From Chitinophaga lutea (GTDB lineage Bacteria; Bacteroidota; Bacteroidia; Chitinophagales; Chitinophagaceae), in NCBI RefSeq assembly GCF_003813775.1, contig NZ_RPDH01000001.1, forward strand, positions 310,001 to 374,000: DNA of 64,000 bases. The letters run 5' to 3'. The position numbers and the translations under genes were made by a program. Shown piece by piece: positions 11,201 to 16,327 of the stretch. Each line of letters starts with the position of its first letter. Within the stretch, counting starts at the first letter, position 1. A model generated the notes under the pieces. That model saw nothing but the letters and a program-made list of their open reading frames with translations. It searched no databases and had not been told where the DNA came from.

Positions 11201-11864
11201 CGGACTTGCGGACGCCTACCCTGCCATATAAATTAATGGAAGGTTCGGCTGGTACGTGGATTTGCTGGTAGTGGTCGTTTTCGGCGAAGAGCGTCTGGTC
11301 TCTAAATCCCAGCCCGCAGTCCGTTTCATGTATAAAAGTGCGCTCCGAATGATAGATATGCACGAGATATTCGCCGTAATCTCCCCCCTGTGCAGGTATT
11401 TCGTTGGTGCTGATGAAATAATCGATGCGGTACCAGGGTTTGTTTGCCTCATAGGTATAAACCACCGATACGTTGAATATGGCGTTGGTCCTGTTTTTAA
11501 GGCTCAGCAGCTTCACCACCTTCCAGGGGTCCGACGCTGTGCCCTGCCCCTGCACGTCAGATATTTCACAGGCTGTTTTATGGAGTGTATCCGATTGTTC
11601 GGCCAGGGTCGGGCTGAACCGGCGCTCCATCATATAATAGGTCCGCATTCCCTGATCCAGTTGCGGCAGGCTCACGTTATCGCTGTACTGCTTCTGCCCT
11701 TTGTACTCCGTCAGTACGCTGTTTTCCGTGATGGTGATTTTCAGGCCGTTATCGGAGGCCGTGCCCCCGGTAGGGTTAATCACCACGGGAGGCACCTGCG
11801 CCTGTACGGTAGTAGTACAGCAAAACAACAATGCCGCTACGGCAAAACGAAGGCTGATCTTCAT
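2265..11864 (-). CDS. giant Calx-beta repeat adhesin with T9SS type B sorting domain
   Basis: About 3,199 residues. Start chosen at Met before KISLRFAVAALLF, which gives a signal peptide ending TTVQAQ. Residues ~25-360 form a unique N-terminal region. Then come some 23-24 tandem domains of about 100 residues, each with a (T/N)EG(D/N) turn, a PAG/PAN turn before TF-rich strands, an (I/L)EPxE or LExDE motif and an ending such as V(K/T)D; this is the Calx-beta pattern, often Ca2+-binding. The last ~100 residues begin SPNGDGKNDVW and contain NRWGG and LPDGSYFY, the gliding-motility-type (CHU_C) C-terminal domain that directs type IX secretion. Likely a secreted or cell-surface adhesin, delivered with the PorP/SprF protein encoded 10 bp downstream. 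The last four repeats differ from the rest (DxxEP and DND endings). Confidence 0.92.
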   Translation of the reverse strand: MKISLRFAVAALLFCCTTTVQAQVPPVVINPTGGTASDNGLKITITENSVLTEYKGQKQYSDNVSLPQLDQGMRTYYMMERRFSPTLAEQSDTLHKTACEISDVQGQGTASDPWKVVKLLSLKNRTNAIFNVSVVYTYEANKPWYRIDYFISTNEIPAQGGDYGEYLVHIYHSERTFIHETDCGLGFRDQTLFAENDHYQQIHVPAEPSINLYGRVGVRKSAGSCGPTAGSHFMKAAGGITSYNAGYTAPRDDRGATGVGYKLTGMMTENPPEITGVGMAIHKALHFYHGFQPGWIYDERKSFIVGYDETDDGPALEDATLPRGHDQVFTRAKIGLSSATPQGLEGNADHVIDGVTLHLQNAAFNLPQVVHFKITSTTTGTGDAGPGDYTVLYSKMIIPAGDYTNAHLPLTNLIIKGNTTENIDKTLKIEILPNCSPHLNFTGGGILSAVYTIVDDDENKVFVEPQFTSLAEGQQMTVTVRLTGDLLSTPLPVTVTANILTAEGTDFEPVFPLSLTIPANERTATFTFKATGDMIIEDDETLELTASAVFGPDTRTHTAGITIADVTAPANRIITFSSAPQPAFEGDNLVVTASLPAGVTTEKPIVLNIAYNESDGINTASLLDIEYNNQNAVFPSSWSIPANSNSGTLTLEMLHDNFIEPDEIIYFDVTDADNAFTVVGPVQLTLKDKVPVGQQATITINEGNQMHEIDPMEYTATIQLPKKVSQALTLNILIDPSSTASADDIEVVTSLAVTIPANQSTGTFTFKSLMDNKLEGSEHLVFTFSHGMPVVQVGGPVVIQDVENTPGNRQVYLEDMSPVNVTEGNEVNVKLTLNPATPGLTAAFPITVNIALDAASEVVTGDYTLTPAATVTFAPGETEKIIKVSATGDALIEPTELLRLSLTADVTTDVTDAGIPATESTILTKDISIEDGGSNAIIFTPDATVLDEGVLFTRVVASLSAGTALSDIEITLDGLTGSTVNAADIELPATVTIPLGASSVEFNVRAKVDDVLEEDETFQLSGSKTGFTITGTSFTVKDKTGAVAANKQFIIEADNEPLAEGGATLVWVKLPGNITVGKATEVNLASGAGTELAGGEFSFSDTKVTIPAGAGKASLTLNTTADNILELTEKLEITAAGTDLLAGVNASKMLDITDVTSTIAANKIITVTPAGATTVNEGSSITYTFKLPGLISTQQALTIITNVITTPDQAGPADFNTGYPVTVTIPASGSTGTLTLSAVSDGLIEVNEKLKLQLALAGFTFSASDEINLDVVDTDLSTSTIKLSVAPATVNEGDDVTVTATLQGFTSNQPIVVTLHRDNSSTTDAVTDHSALGTITISPNQSSGTATITALADLVLENDEQLVLGGVSASFVIDGTSFIVKDKTGTNANKTISLLPPALSLTEGDDMTIKVKLPDNITAADDIDVTLSAAPAAGAQPEGTEYTLLPATVKILKGWNYAEVVLTANTDNLIEPDEELVIMAQATVYGYGPQSTTQSIIIKDKPGNNVITITSDPGVTENGSAKIRFSLPTGVQSTGDITVQLTPGGSAVAADFEDPLPATITIPGAAGVYELQLRAKKDLIIEPLENISFTATATGYTISGTAAMDVTDADINDAAIKLVPSVTDIGEGNTLTLEAVLQNGMTTLVPIDVALSPDGGTAEASDYSALTSIRIDPGDPLSGKTNIAIPDDVYLEWAETLTIKGLAAGIPVTGTTINILDKNTTVLANKKFTLTPDAASVEEGHTVVVWLRLPNGQRTEEAITINLQSVAAGTTLDAAEYSVPASVVMAAGTDAVSFTLEAKEDNLLEPVETLRLSATASVYGTGITEETTVNVTDKSGNNIIAISGGGDVAENQQQSIRFSLPAGITSVSDIVIGLTPGGTAGAGDFTAIPSTVTIKAGDAFADLVLDAVHDGVVENTETLLLTPGLAGFTFTGTASVNVLDADAAAVVLTIAPSVTEGQPITVTATLQGGVTSTSAIDIVLTKSGSQAADDDHTPLGTLRIDAGQSAGTFIITANTDLLLERDETLVLGGSAGSIAVTGTTTVIRDATDRSITLTPVTATVTENNKVTLKISLPAGVTATENITVQLTKDNGSTVTDGEFVLPPAADILSGNGEVTFEIDALTDGILEADETLNILAAANVLGDAKTVTAAVTIKDGTNTAANTLITISGDTQVTEGVTANITFSLPAGISTDQPVVISLVPGSATPAVAAGDITGGIPLSVTIPAQGNTVTLNVAAVADAVIEPVEKLFLIPSAAGFTFSNNVMLDVLDLHHSGAITISSDKPLIREAGQTATVTVSLPGSLVAGADIRVDLQKGVTSGVLDADHSTLPPFVTIATGQHEVTFTVSAAADQVLEDTEALVLEGSAAGYSVTGTTIQVEDATSLDPLNKVLQLTPVNAQLTEGSTGDFVVRLPAGITSSKDITVQLAKTGGASTAADTDHTQLPVSITIPATRNSSDDFDISAVTDQIIEQQEKLRVDGTAPAGFTFEGTDIFINDATGQTATNREIRITPDSTVLHEGNTSKVTFALPAGITSSTDIAITVTPDAMGTAGAADYSLPVNPVILPKDQNKVTVILTAIQDNQTEPTEQLKLTGAAAGYTVIAANNMTIPGDPAPQISVTAQKTADAAEPGTHGMFSIQLSAAAPADVIVHYAMSGTATGGGDYAPVSGQAVVKAGETTASVTVSVQDDLIVEGPETAVLTLQSATFTWFGNTENCNVDNTAQVMPVADNDNAQVIIEKVADATEPATAGSVRVRFSNPQATSAVPVTVQYTVAGTALAGTDYEALTGSVIIPAGSNEVLVPIQPKDDAQLEGPETIVITLTSATGALPGVNQQVASPSSVAVNLYDNDVVSMEIFGLNQVAEGTAVPVTLKSSQAVGADIQVTIQLQYDAARTITTNVPRSGDVLTVTMPANQTEVTFRITVDENEVNDDNGYVNLVIQPFSGSGQAYGKGTSSNTATVVTDNDPLQISFKQDTARLKEGNAGVGVMPFTLQLSRMSSRAIQVQYEFADAFEGAGADKDPQRAKAGTDFQQNITSITIPPMQAEADITVPITGDIEKEADKYFAVKLTNITVSGGLNTPVPGTRRTAIGVIENDDQEVDMEIRPARSMSPNGDGKNDVWIIENIEKYGRNEVVIVNRWGGTIFKTTNYHNSSNNFNGQANVGSGTGKELPDGSYFYILQVWGSDGKVTRYNGYIVIKNGL

Positions 11865-12260
11865 AGGATAGGATAGGACTAACATAAAAACATTAAAATT
11901 TCTTTACATACACACTATGTTTCGCGAAGCTGACGTTTATATGCCGGACGGTCCGCCGGTGCGACAATTCTCCTGAGGGCCGGCTTTTTGATTCTCATCT
12001 CTTCCTGTAATTCCTTCTTTAACAGCGACTTATTCCATCAATGACTCCGAAAAACAATATGTAATAAACTGGAAATATACCTCGTCAATTAGCAAATATA
12101 TTATTTTTATAATATTATTACAAATAATAATTGTATTAATTTATCTATATGACTTAACCGGGCAGGTTGTTTTAAGGGGTTCGGTTTAAGGAGGATATGT
12201 ACCTAAAAAGCATTATGCGAAAAGTTAAAATAAAGGTAGATTTGCAAAAAATTATTTGGA
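11865..12260. other. 396-bp divergent intergenic region
   Basis: Separates the minus-strand adhesin operon from plus-strand ahcY and must hold both promoters. The middle (about 12060-12180) is strongly AT-rich. I see a usable TAnnTTTG box only for ahcY. Around 11950-11990 there are GC-rich inverted segments (GCCGG...CCGGC) that are too loose to call a terminator. No small gene is apparent. Confidence 0.6.
12237..12244 (+). promoter_or_regulatory. putative -7 box (TAGATTTG) of ahcY
   Basis: Matches the Bacteroidota primary-sigma -7 consensus TAnnTTTG and ends 16 bp before the ahcY start codon. No clear -33 TTTG is visible at the expected spacing. Confidence 0.5.
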
Positions 12261-13589
12261 ATGTCAACAACTGCAAAATCCAAGATTGATTTGAGCCTCA
12301 AGTACAAAGTAAAAGATATGTCTTTGGCGGAGTGGGGCCGTAAGGAAATTCAGCTGGCAGAAGCTGAAATGCCCGGTTTGATGGCCCTCCGTGAGGAATA
12401 TGGCAAGTCACAACCCTTAAAAGGCGCCCGTATTGCCGGCTGCCTGCACATGACCATTCAAACAGCCGTGCTGATTGAAACCCTGGTAGCCCTGGGCGCC
12501 GAGGTTCAATGGAGCTCCTGCAATATCTTCTCCACACAGGACCATGCCGCTGCCGCGATCGCTGCTGCCGGCATTCCCGTATATGCCTGGAAAGGCCTGA
12601 ACGAAGAAGATTTCAACTGGTGTATCGAACAAACGTTGTTCTTCGGCAGCCTCGACCGTCCGCTGAACATGATCCTCGACGATGGCGGCGACCTGACCAA
12701 CATGGTGTTCGACGTATATCCGGAACTGATCCAGCACATTAAAGGCCTGAGTGAAGAAACCACTACCGGTGTTCACCGCCTGTATGAAAGAATGAAAAAC
12801 GGCACTTTACCGATGCCGGCTATCAATATCAACGACTCCGTTACCAAATCCAAATTCGACAACAAGTATGGCTGCCGCGAATCCTGTGTGGACGCTATCC
12901 GCCGTGCTACCGACGTGATGATCGCCGGTAAGGTGGCTGTTGTGGCTGGTTTTGGCGACGTTGGTAAAGGTTCCGCCGAATCACTCGCAGGCGCAGGCGC
13001 CCGTGTGATCGTAACGGAAATCGACCCCATCTGCGCTTTACAGGCTGCTATGGAAGGATATGAAGTGAAAAAGATGTCCGATGCCGTAAAAGAAGCCGAT
13101 ATCATCGTAACCACTACCGGTTGCCGCGATATCATCACCGGCGAGCACTTCAAAGCGATGAAAGACAAAGCGATCGTTTGTAACATCGGTCACTTCGACA
13201 TCGAGATCGACGTTGCCTGGCTGAACACCAACTACGGTCACTCCAAAGTGGAGATCAAACCGCAGGTGGATAAATACACCATCGACGGGAAAGATATTAT
13301 CCTGCTGGCTGAAGGCCGCCTCGTGAACCTGGGTTGCGCTACCGGCCACCCCTCTTTCGTGATGAGCAACTCCTTCACCAACCAGACCCTGGCGCAACTG
13401 GAACTGTGGACCAACAGCGACAAATACGAAAACCAGGTATACGTGCTGCCCAAACATCTCGATGAGAAAGTAGCCCGCCTCCACCTGAAAAAAATCGGTG
13501 TGGAACTGGACGTGCTGACCAAAGAGCAATCGGCTTACCTCGGCATTCCTGTTGAAGGTCCGTTCAAACCTGAATACTATCGTTACTAG
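12261..13589 (+). CDS. ahcY: adenosylhomocysteinase (S-adenosyl-L-homocysteine hydrolase)
   Basis: 442 residues, normal family length. The enzyme hydrolyses S-adenosylhomocysteine to adenosine and homocysteine in the cytosol using tightly bound NAD, which keeps SAM-dependent methylation from being inhibited. Visible signatures: [16 protein letters not shown] near residue 85, [19 protein letters not shown] near 190-208 (substrate and catalytic residues), the NAD-binding GFGDVGKG at 230-237, and the C-terminal KPEYYRY that closes the neighbouring subunit's cofactor site. Monocistronic: own promoter box upstream and a strong terminator downstream. Confidence 0.97.
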   Translation: MSTTAKSKIDLSLKYKVKDMSLAEWGRKEIQLAEAEMPGLMALREEYGKSQPLKGARIAGCLHMTIQTAVLIETLVALGAEVQWSSCNIFSTQDHAAAAIAAAGIPVYAWKGLNEEDFNWCIEQTLFFGSLDRPLNMILDDGGDLTNMVFDVYPELIQHIKGLSEETTTGVHRLYERMKNGTLPMPAININDSVTKSKFDNKYGCRESCVDAIRRATDVMIAGKVAVVAGFGDVGKGSAESLAGAGARVIVTEIDPICALQAAMEGYEVKKMSDAVKEADIIVTTTGCRDIITGEHFKAMKDKAIVCNIGHFDIEIDVAWLNTNYGHSKVEIKPQVDKYTIDGKDIILLAEGRLVNLGCATGHPSFVMSNSFTNQTLAQLELWTNSDKYENQVYVLPKHLDEKVARLHLKKIGVELDVLTKEQSAYLGIPVEGPFKPEYYRY

Positions 13590-13608
13590 TCTATAACGGA
13601 ACATTCTG

Positions 13609-13645
13609 TAAAAGCAGCCCCGCCGCATGGTGGGGCTGCTTTTCT
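13609..13645 (+). terminator. Rho-independent terminator of ahcY
   Basis: AAAAGCAGCCCC, 8-base loop, GGGGCTGCTTTT then more T. Lies 20 bp after the ahcY stop. Confidence 0.9.
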
Positions 13646-13666
13646 TTTGGGCGGTTGTTCCAGGTA

Positions 13667-13742
13667 ATAAGCCCACAGGCTTATAAAATAACTTTATAAG
13701 GCTACAGGCTTATAATTAGGCATTATAAGGTTAAAGCCTTAT
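13667..13742 (+). promoter_or_regulatory. three palindromic operators at exact 29-bp spacing upstream of satD
   Basis: Three 18-bp palindromes: 13667-13684 ATAAGCC-CACA-GGCTTAT (perfect arms), 13696-13713 ATAAGGC-TACA-GGCTTAT and 13725-13742 ATAAGGT-TAAA-GCCTTAT (one mismatch each). Their starts are 29 bp apart both times. The third overlaps the -7 box of satD. The arrangement is that of a repressor operator array. The most likely ligand is SatD itself, which has a C-terminal helix-turn-helix, but binding is inferred, not shown. Confidence 0.8.
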
Positions 13743-13747
13743 ATTTG
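13740..13747 (+). promoter_or_regulatory. -7 box (TATATTTG) of satD
   Basis: Exact TAnnTTTG, ending only 7 bp before the ATG at 13755, so the transcript would have almost no leader. The box overlaps the last three bases of the third palindrome, so occupancy of that site would block RNA polymerase. Confidence 0.65.
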
Positions 13748-13754
13748 TATAGCC

Positions 13755-14384
13755 ATGAAAAAAAGAGCCATCGTCATAACGGGAGATGTTATCCGTTCTT
13801 CCTCCCTGAAACCAGCACAGCGCCAGCGCCTGCAACAGGCGCTTGAACACGCTTTTGCCGCGGCGAAAGCTAAAGACGCCAGCTTTCAGGCAGAGCAGTT
13901 CAGGGGAGACAGTTTTCAGGCCGTATTGACCAAAGAGCCGGCGGCAGCCCTGCAGATCAGCCTGATGCTGCTGGCCATGCTGTGGAAAGAAGGTTTTAAA
14001 ATGCGGCTGGCCATCGGCAGTGGAGAAATTTCATTCACATCAAAAAACATCGTAACTTCTGACGGCTCCGCTTTCAGGCATTCCGGGCCTACCCTGGATG
14101 AACTGAAGAAAAAAAACGGGCTCGTAGCGATTGTTACCCCCCACCCTGCCATCAATGAAGAGTGGGATATTCACGGCCAGGTGCTTTCCTTCCTGGTGGA
14201 ACGCTGGAGCCCGCTGCAGGCGGAAGCCATACTGGAACAGCTCAACGGACTCACCCAGGCACAAACGGCAGAAAAACTGCACATCCGCCAGCCCGCCGTA
14301 CATCAACGGCTGCAGGCTGCAGGCTGGCATGTGGCCGACCTGATCGTGAAACGATTTGAGCAACAGATTTCAACCATGTTCTAA
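13755..14384 (+). CDS. SatD family protein
   Basis: 209 residues. The opening KKRAIVITGDVIRSS and RQRLQQALE, then LRLAIGSGEI-like 'MRLAIGSGEISF' and RHSGPTLDEL, match the SatD family, named after a Streptococcus gene of unknown biochemical role. The N-terminal half has the layout of a nucleotide-cyclase-like alpha/beta fold (my inference from the GDVxxS strand-loop). Residues ~160-195 (LTQAQTAEKLHIRQPAVHQR) form a clear helix-turn-helix. So this looks like a sensor fused to a DNA-binding domain, probably controlling its own operon through the three palindromes upstream. The next gene starts 13 bp after the stop. Confidence 0.85.
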   Translation: MKKRAIVITGDVIRSSSLKPAQRQRLQQALEHAFAAAKAKDASFQAEQFRGDSFQAVLTKEPAAALQISLMLLAMLWKEGFKMRLAIGSGEISFTSKNIVTSDGSAFRHSGPTLDELKKKNGLVAIVTPHPAINEEWDIHGQVLSFLVERWSPLQAEAILEQLNGLTQAQTAEKLHIRQPAVHQRLQAAGWHVADLIVKRFEQQISTMF

Positions 14385-14397
14385 AAACCATATCAGG

Positions 14398-15123
14398 ATG
14401 TTTCTATTGATAAAATGGCTCTGCGCCCACGTGATCGGTGATTTCGCACTGCAACCCAACCGCTTCGTGCAGCACAAGCGCCGCCGCAAAGCGGCCTCCG
14501 GCTATCTTTACCTCCATTGCTTCATTCACGGCGCCCTCATTTACCTCTTCACCGGCATGTGGGACCAATGGCTGGCGCCCGTCATCATCACCGCGGCCCA
14601 TTTCTGCATCGACCTCTGGAAACTGCACCAGAAAGAAGATGCCAGAAGTTTTATCATCGACCAGGCCCTGCACCTCACCGTACTGCTGCTGCTCTGGATA
14701 CAGACCACCGGCAGCTGGCAGGCCGTGCTGCCCGCCGCACAGGCCCTGCTCAACAACCAGCCCTTCTGGACCATCCTGCTCGGCTACGCGGCCGTCATCT
14801 GGCCCACCGCCTTTTTACTCGGCTTCGCCACCCGCCGCTGGCGCAACCAGGTACACGATGCACGCATCGCCAACGGTAAAACTTCCCTGAGCGAGGCCGG
14901 TAAATGGATCGGCATATTCGAACGCATCCTCATCCTCACCTTCGTGATAACCGGCCACTACGAAGGCATCGGCTTCCTCATCGCCGCAAAATCCATCCTG
15001 CGGTTCAACGATCTGAAGGAAAACGACAACCGCCGCGAAACGGAATACGTCCTGATCGGCACCCTGATGAGTTTTTCCGCTTCCATTTTTATTGGCCTCG
15101 TCGTGAAATACCTGCTGCAATAA
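14398..15123 (+). CDS. DUF3307 polytopic membrane protein
   Basis: 241 residues. Start chosen at the Met of MFLLIKWLCAHVIGDF, because the family begins with this segment and the longer frame would overlap satD out of frame. HVIGDFALQ, a basic FVQHKRRRK loop, and LHCFIHGALIY are the DUF3307 hallmarks. About six hydrophobic segments follow. DUF3307 proteins have no assigned function. The 13-bp gap to satD indicates a two-gene operon, so the SatD regulator and this membrane protein probably serve one response. Confidence 0.88.
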   Translation: MFLLIKWLCAHVIGDFALQPNRFVQHKRRRKAASGYLYLHCFIHGALIYLFTGMWDQWLAPVIITAAHFCIDLWKLHQKEDARSFIIDQALHLTVLLLLWIQTTGSWQAVLPAAQALLNNQPFWTILLGYAAVIWPTAFLLGFATRRWRNQVHDARIANGKTSLSEAGKWIGIFERILILTFVITGHYEGIGFLIAAKSILRFNDLKENDNRRETEYVLIGTLMSFSASIFIGLVVKYLLQ

Positions 15124-15137
15124 TTCGTCAAACTGCG

Positions 15138-15145
15138 TAATTTTG
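15138..15145 (+). promoter_or_regulatory. putative -7 box (TAATTTTG) of pdxJ
   Basis: TAATTTTG followed by CGGC and the ATG, a 4-bp gap, which implies a leaderless or nearly leaderless mRNA. kdsA has the same box and the same next four bases, CGGC. Confidence 0.55.
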
Positions 15146-15149
15146 CGGC

Positions 15150-15881
15150 ATGACCAAGCTGAGTGTTAACATCAACAAGTTTGCCACCCTGCGCAACGCC
15201 CGCGGCGGCAATCTGCCGGATATTATACAGGTAGCCCGGGACTGTGAACGGTTCGGCGCCGATGGCATCACCGTACACCCCAGGCCGGATGAACGCCATA
15301 TCCGCTACCAGGACGTGAGAGACCTGAAACCCATCGTCACCACGGAATTCAATATCGAAGGCTATCCCTCGCAGGATTTTATGGACCTCGTGCTGGAAGT
15401 GAAACCGCACCAGTGCACACTGGTACCCGATCCTCCGGGCGTGATCACCTCCAATACCGGCTGGGATACCATCCAGCACCAGTCGTTCCTCAAAGACGTG
15501 ATCGGCACCCTGAAAAAAGCAGGCATCCGCGTGTCCATCTTCCTGAACCCGGAAATCGATAAAGTAGCCGGCGCCAAATCTGCCGGAGCGGACCGCATCG
15601 AGCTTTACACCGGCCCCTACGCGGAAGAATACACGAAAGCACGCACCCAGCCGCAGAATTTCCGCCTGTTCAACGACTATAAGAACACCGCAAAAGAGGC
15701 TTCCGCCGCCGGACTGGAACTGAACGCCGGCCACGACCTGAACCTCGATAACCTGCGCTTCTTCAAACTGCACATCCCCCAGCTGAAAGAAGTCTCCATC
15801 GGCCATGCACTCGTGTGCGACGCCATCTACATGGGACTGGAAAACACCATCCAGCTGTATAAAAGGCAATTGCAGGACTAA
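15150..15881 (+). CDS. pdxJ: pyridoxine 5'-phosphate synthase
   Basis: 243 residues, standard length. PdxJ condenses 1-deoxyxylulose 5-phosphate with 3-amino-2-oxopropyl phosphate to form pyridoxine 5'-phosphate, the last ring-forming step of the DXP-dependent vitamin B6 route. Signatures of the TIM barrel: NINKFATLRNARG at residues 7-19, TVHPRPDERHIR near 41-52, the glutamate of TTEFNIEG near 70, and NAGHDLNLDNL near 192-202 with its conserved His. It is preceded by its own promoter box just after the DUF3307 gene and followed by a strong terminator. Confidence 0.96.
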   Translation: MTKLSVNINKFATLRNARGGNLPDIIQVARDCERFGADGITVHPRPDERHIRYQDVRDLKPIVTTEFNIEGYPSQDFMDLVLEVKPHQCTLVPDPPGVITSNTGWDTIQHQSFLKDVIGTLKKAGIRVSIFLNPEIDKVAGAKSAGADRIELYTGPYAEEYTKARTQPQNFRLFNDYKNTAKEASAAGLELNAGHDLNLDNLRFFKLHIPQLKEVSIGHALVCDAIYMGLENTIQLYKRQLQD

Positions 15882-15893
15882 CTAAACGCATAA

Positions 15894-15937
15894 AAAACAA
15901 AAAGGGCGTATCAGCAGTCTGATACGCCCTTTTTGTT
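15894..15937 (+). terminator. Rho-independent terminator of pdxJ
   Basis: Perfect stem AAAAAGGGCGTATCAG / CTGATACGCCCTTTTT with a 4-base CAGT loop; T-rich on both sides, so it could act in both directions. Confidence 0.92.
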
Positions 15938-15944
15938 GTATACG

Positions 15945-16326
15945 GTTGCCATTATTCGCTGACGATAACTACGGTTGTTCCCTAGCTTTCAAACAGCCCA
16001 TAAATTCGAACCCGTTTACATAGTTGTCATTACTCATTGACGATAACCCAGGTTGTCCCCGTTGCTTCCAAACAGCAAATAAATTCAAACCTGTTTATAC
16101 GGTTGTCATTATTCACTGACGATAACCCAGGTTGTTCCCCGTTGCTTCCAAACAGCAAATAAATTCAACCCTGTTTATACGGTTGTCATTATTCACTGAT
16201 GATAACTCCGGCTGTTCCCTGGCACTTTCAAACAGCCCATAAATTCAAACCTGTTTACACAGTTGTCATTATTTCCTGACGATAACCCTGGTTATTCCCC
16301 GGCACTTTCAAACAGCACATCAATTC
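15945..16326 (-). repeat. five-unit ~79-bp tandem repeat array downstream of the ABC permease gene
   Basis: Units begin at 15945, 16023, 16102, 16182 and 16262 (recognised by GTTGyCATTA), giving spacings of 78, 79, 80 and 80 bp. Each has CTGAyGATAAC, a small palindrome such as ATAACC-CT-GGTTAT in the last unit, TTCCAAACAGC or TTTCAAACAGC, and TAAATTCAAACC. Read on the minus strand, the unit aligns with the last ~50 coding bases of the adjoining permease gene (16328-16377): CTGTwTGAAA, GTrCCGGGrAA and TCAGsrAATAATGA are shared. The array therefore seems to be built from copies of that gene's 3' end and fills the whole space up to pdxJ's terminator. Confidence 0.85.
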
Positions 16327-16327
16327 A

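Noticed and set aside
15945..16326. CRISPR array
   Set aside because: Units of 78-80 bp are similar along their whole length; there are no short conserved repeats alternating with unique spacers and no cas genes.
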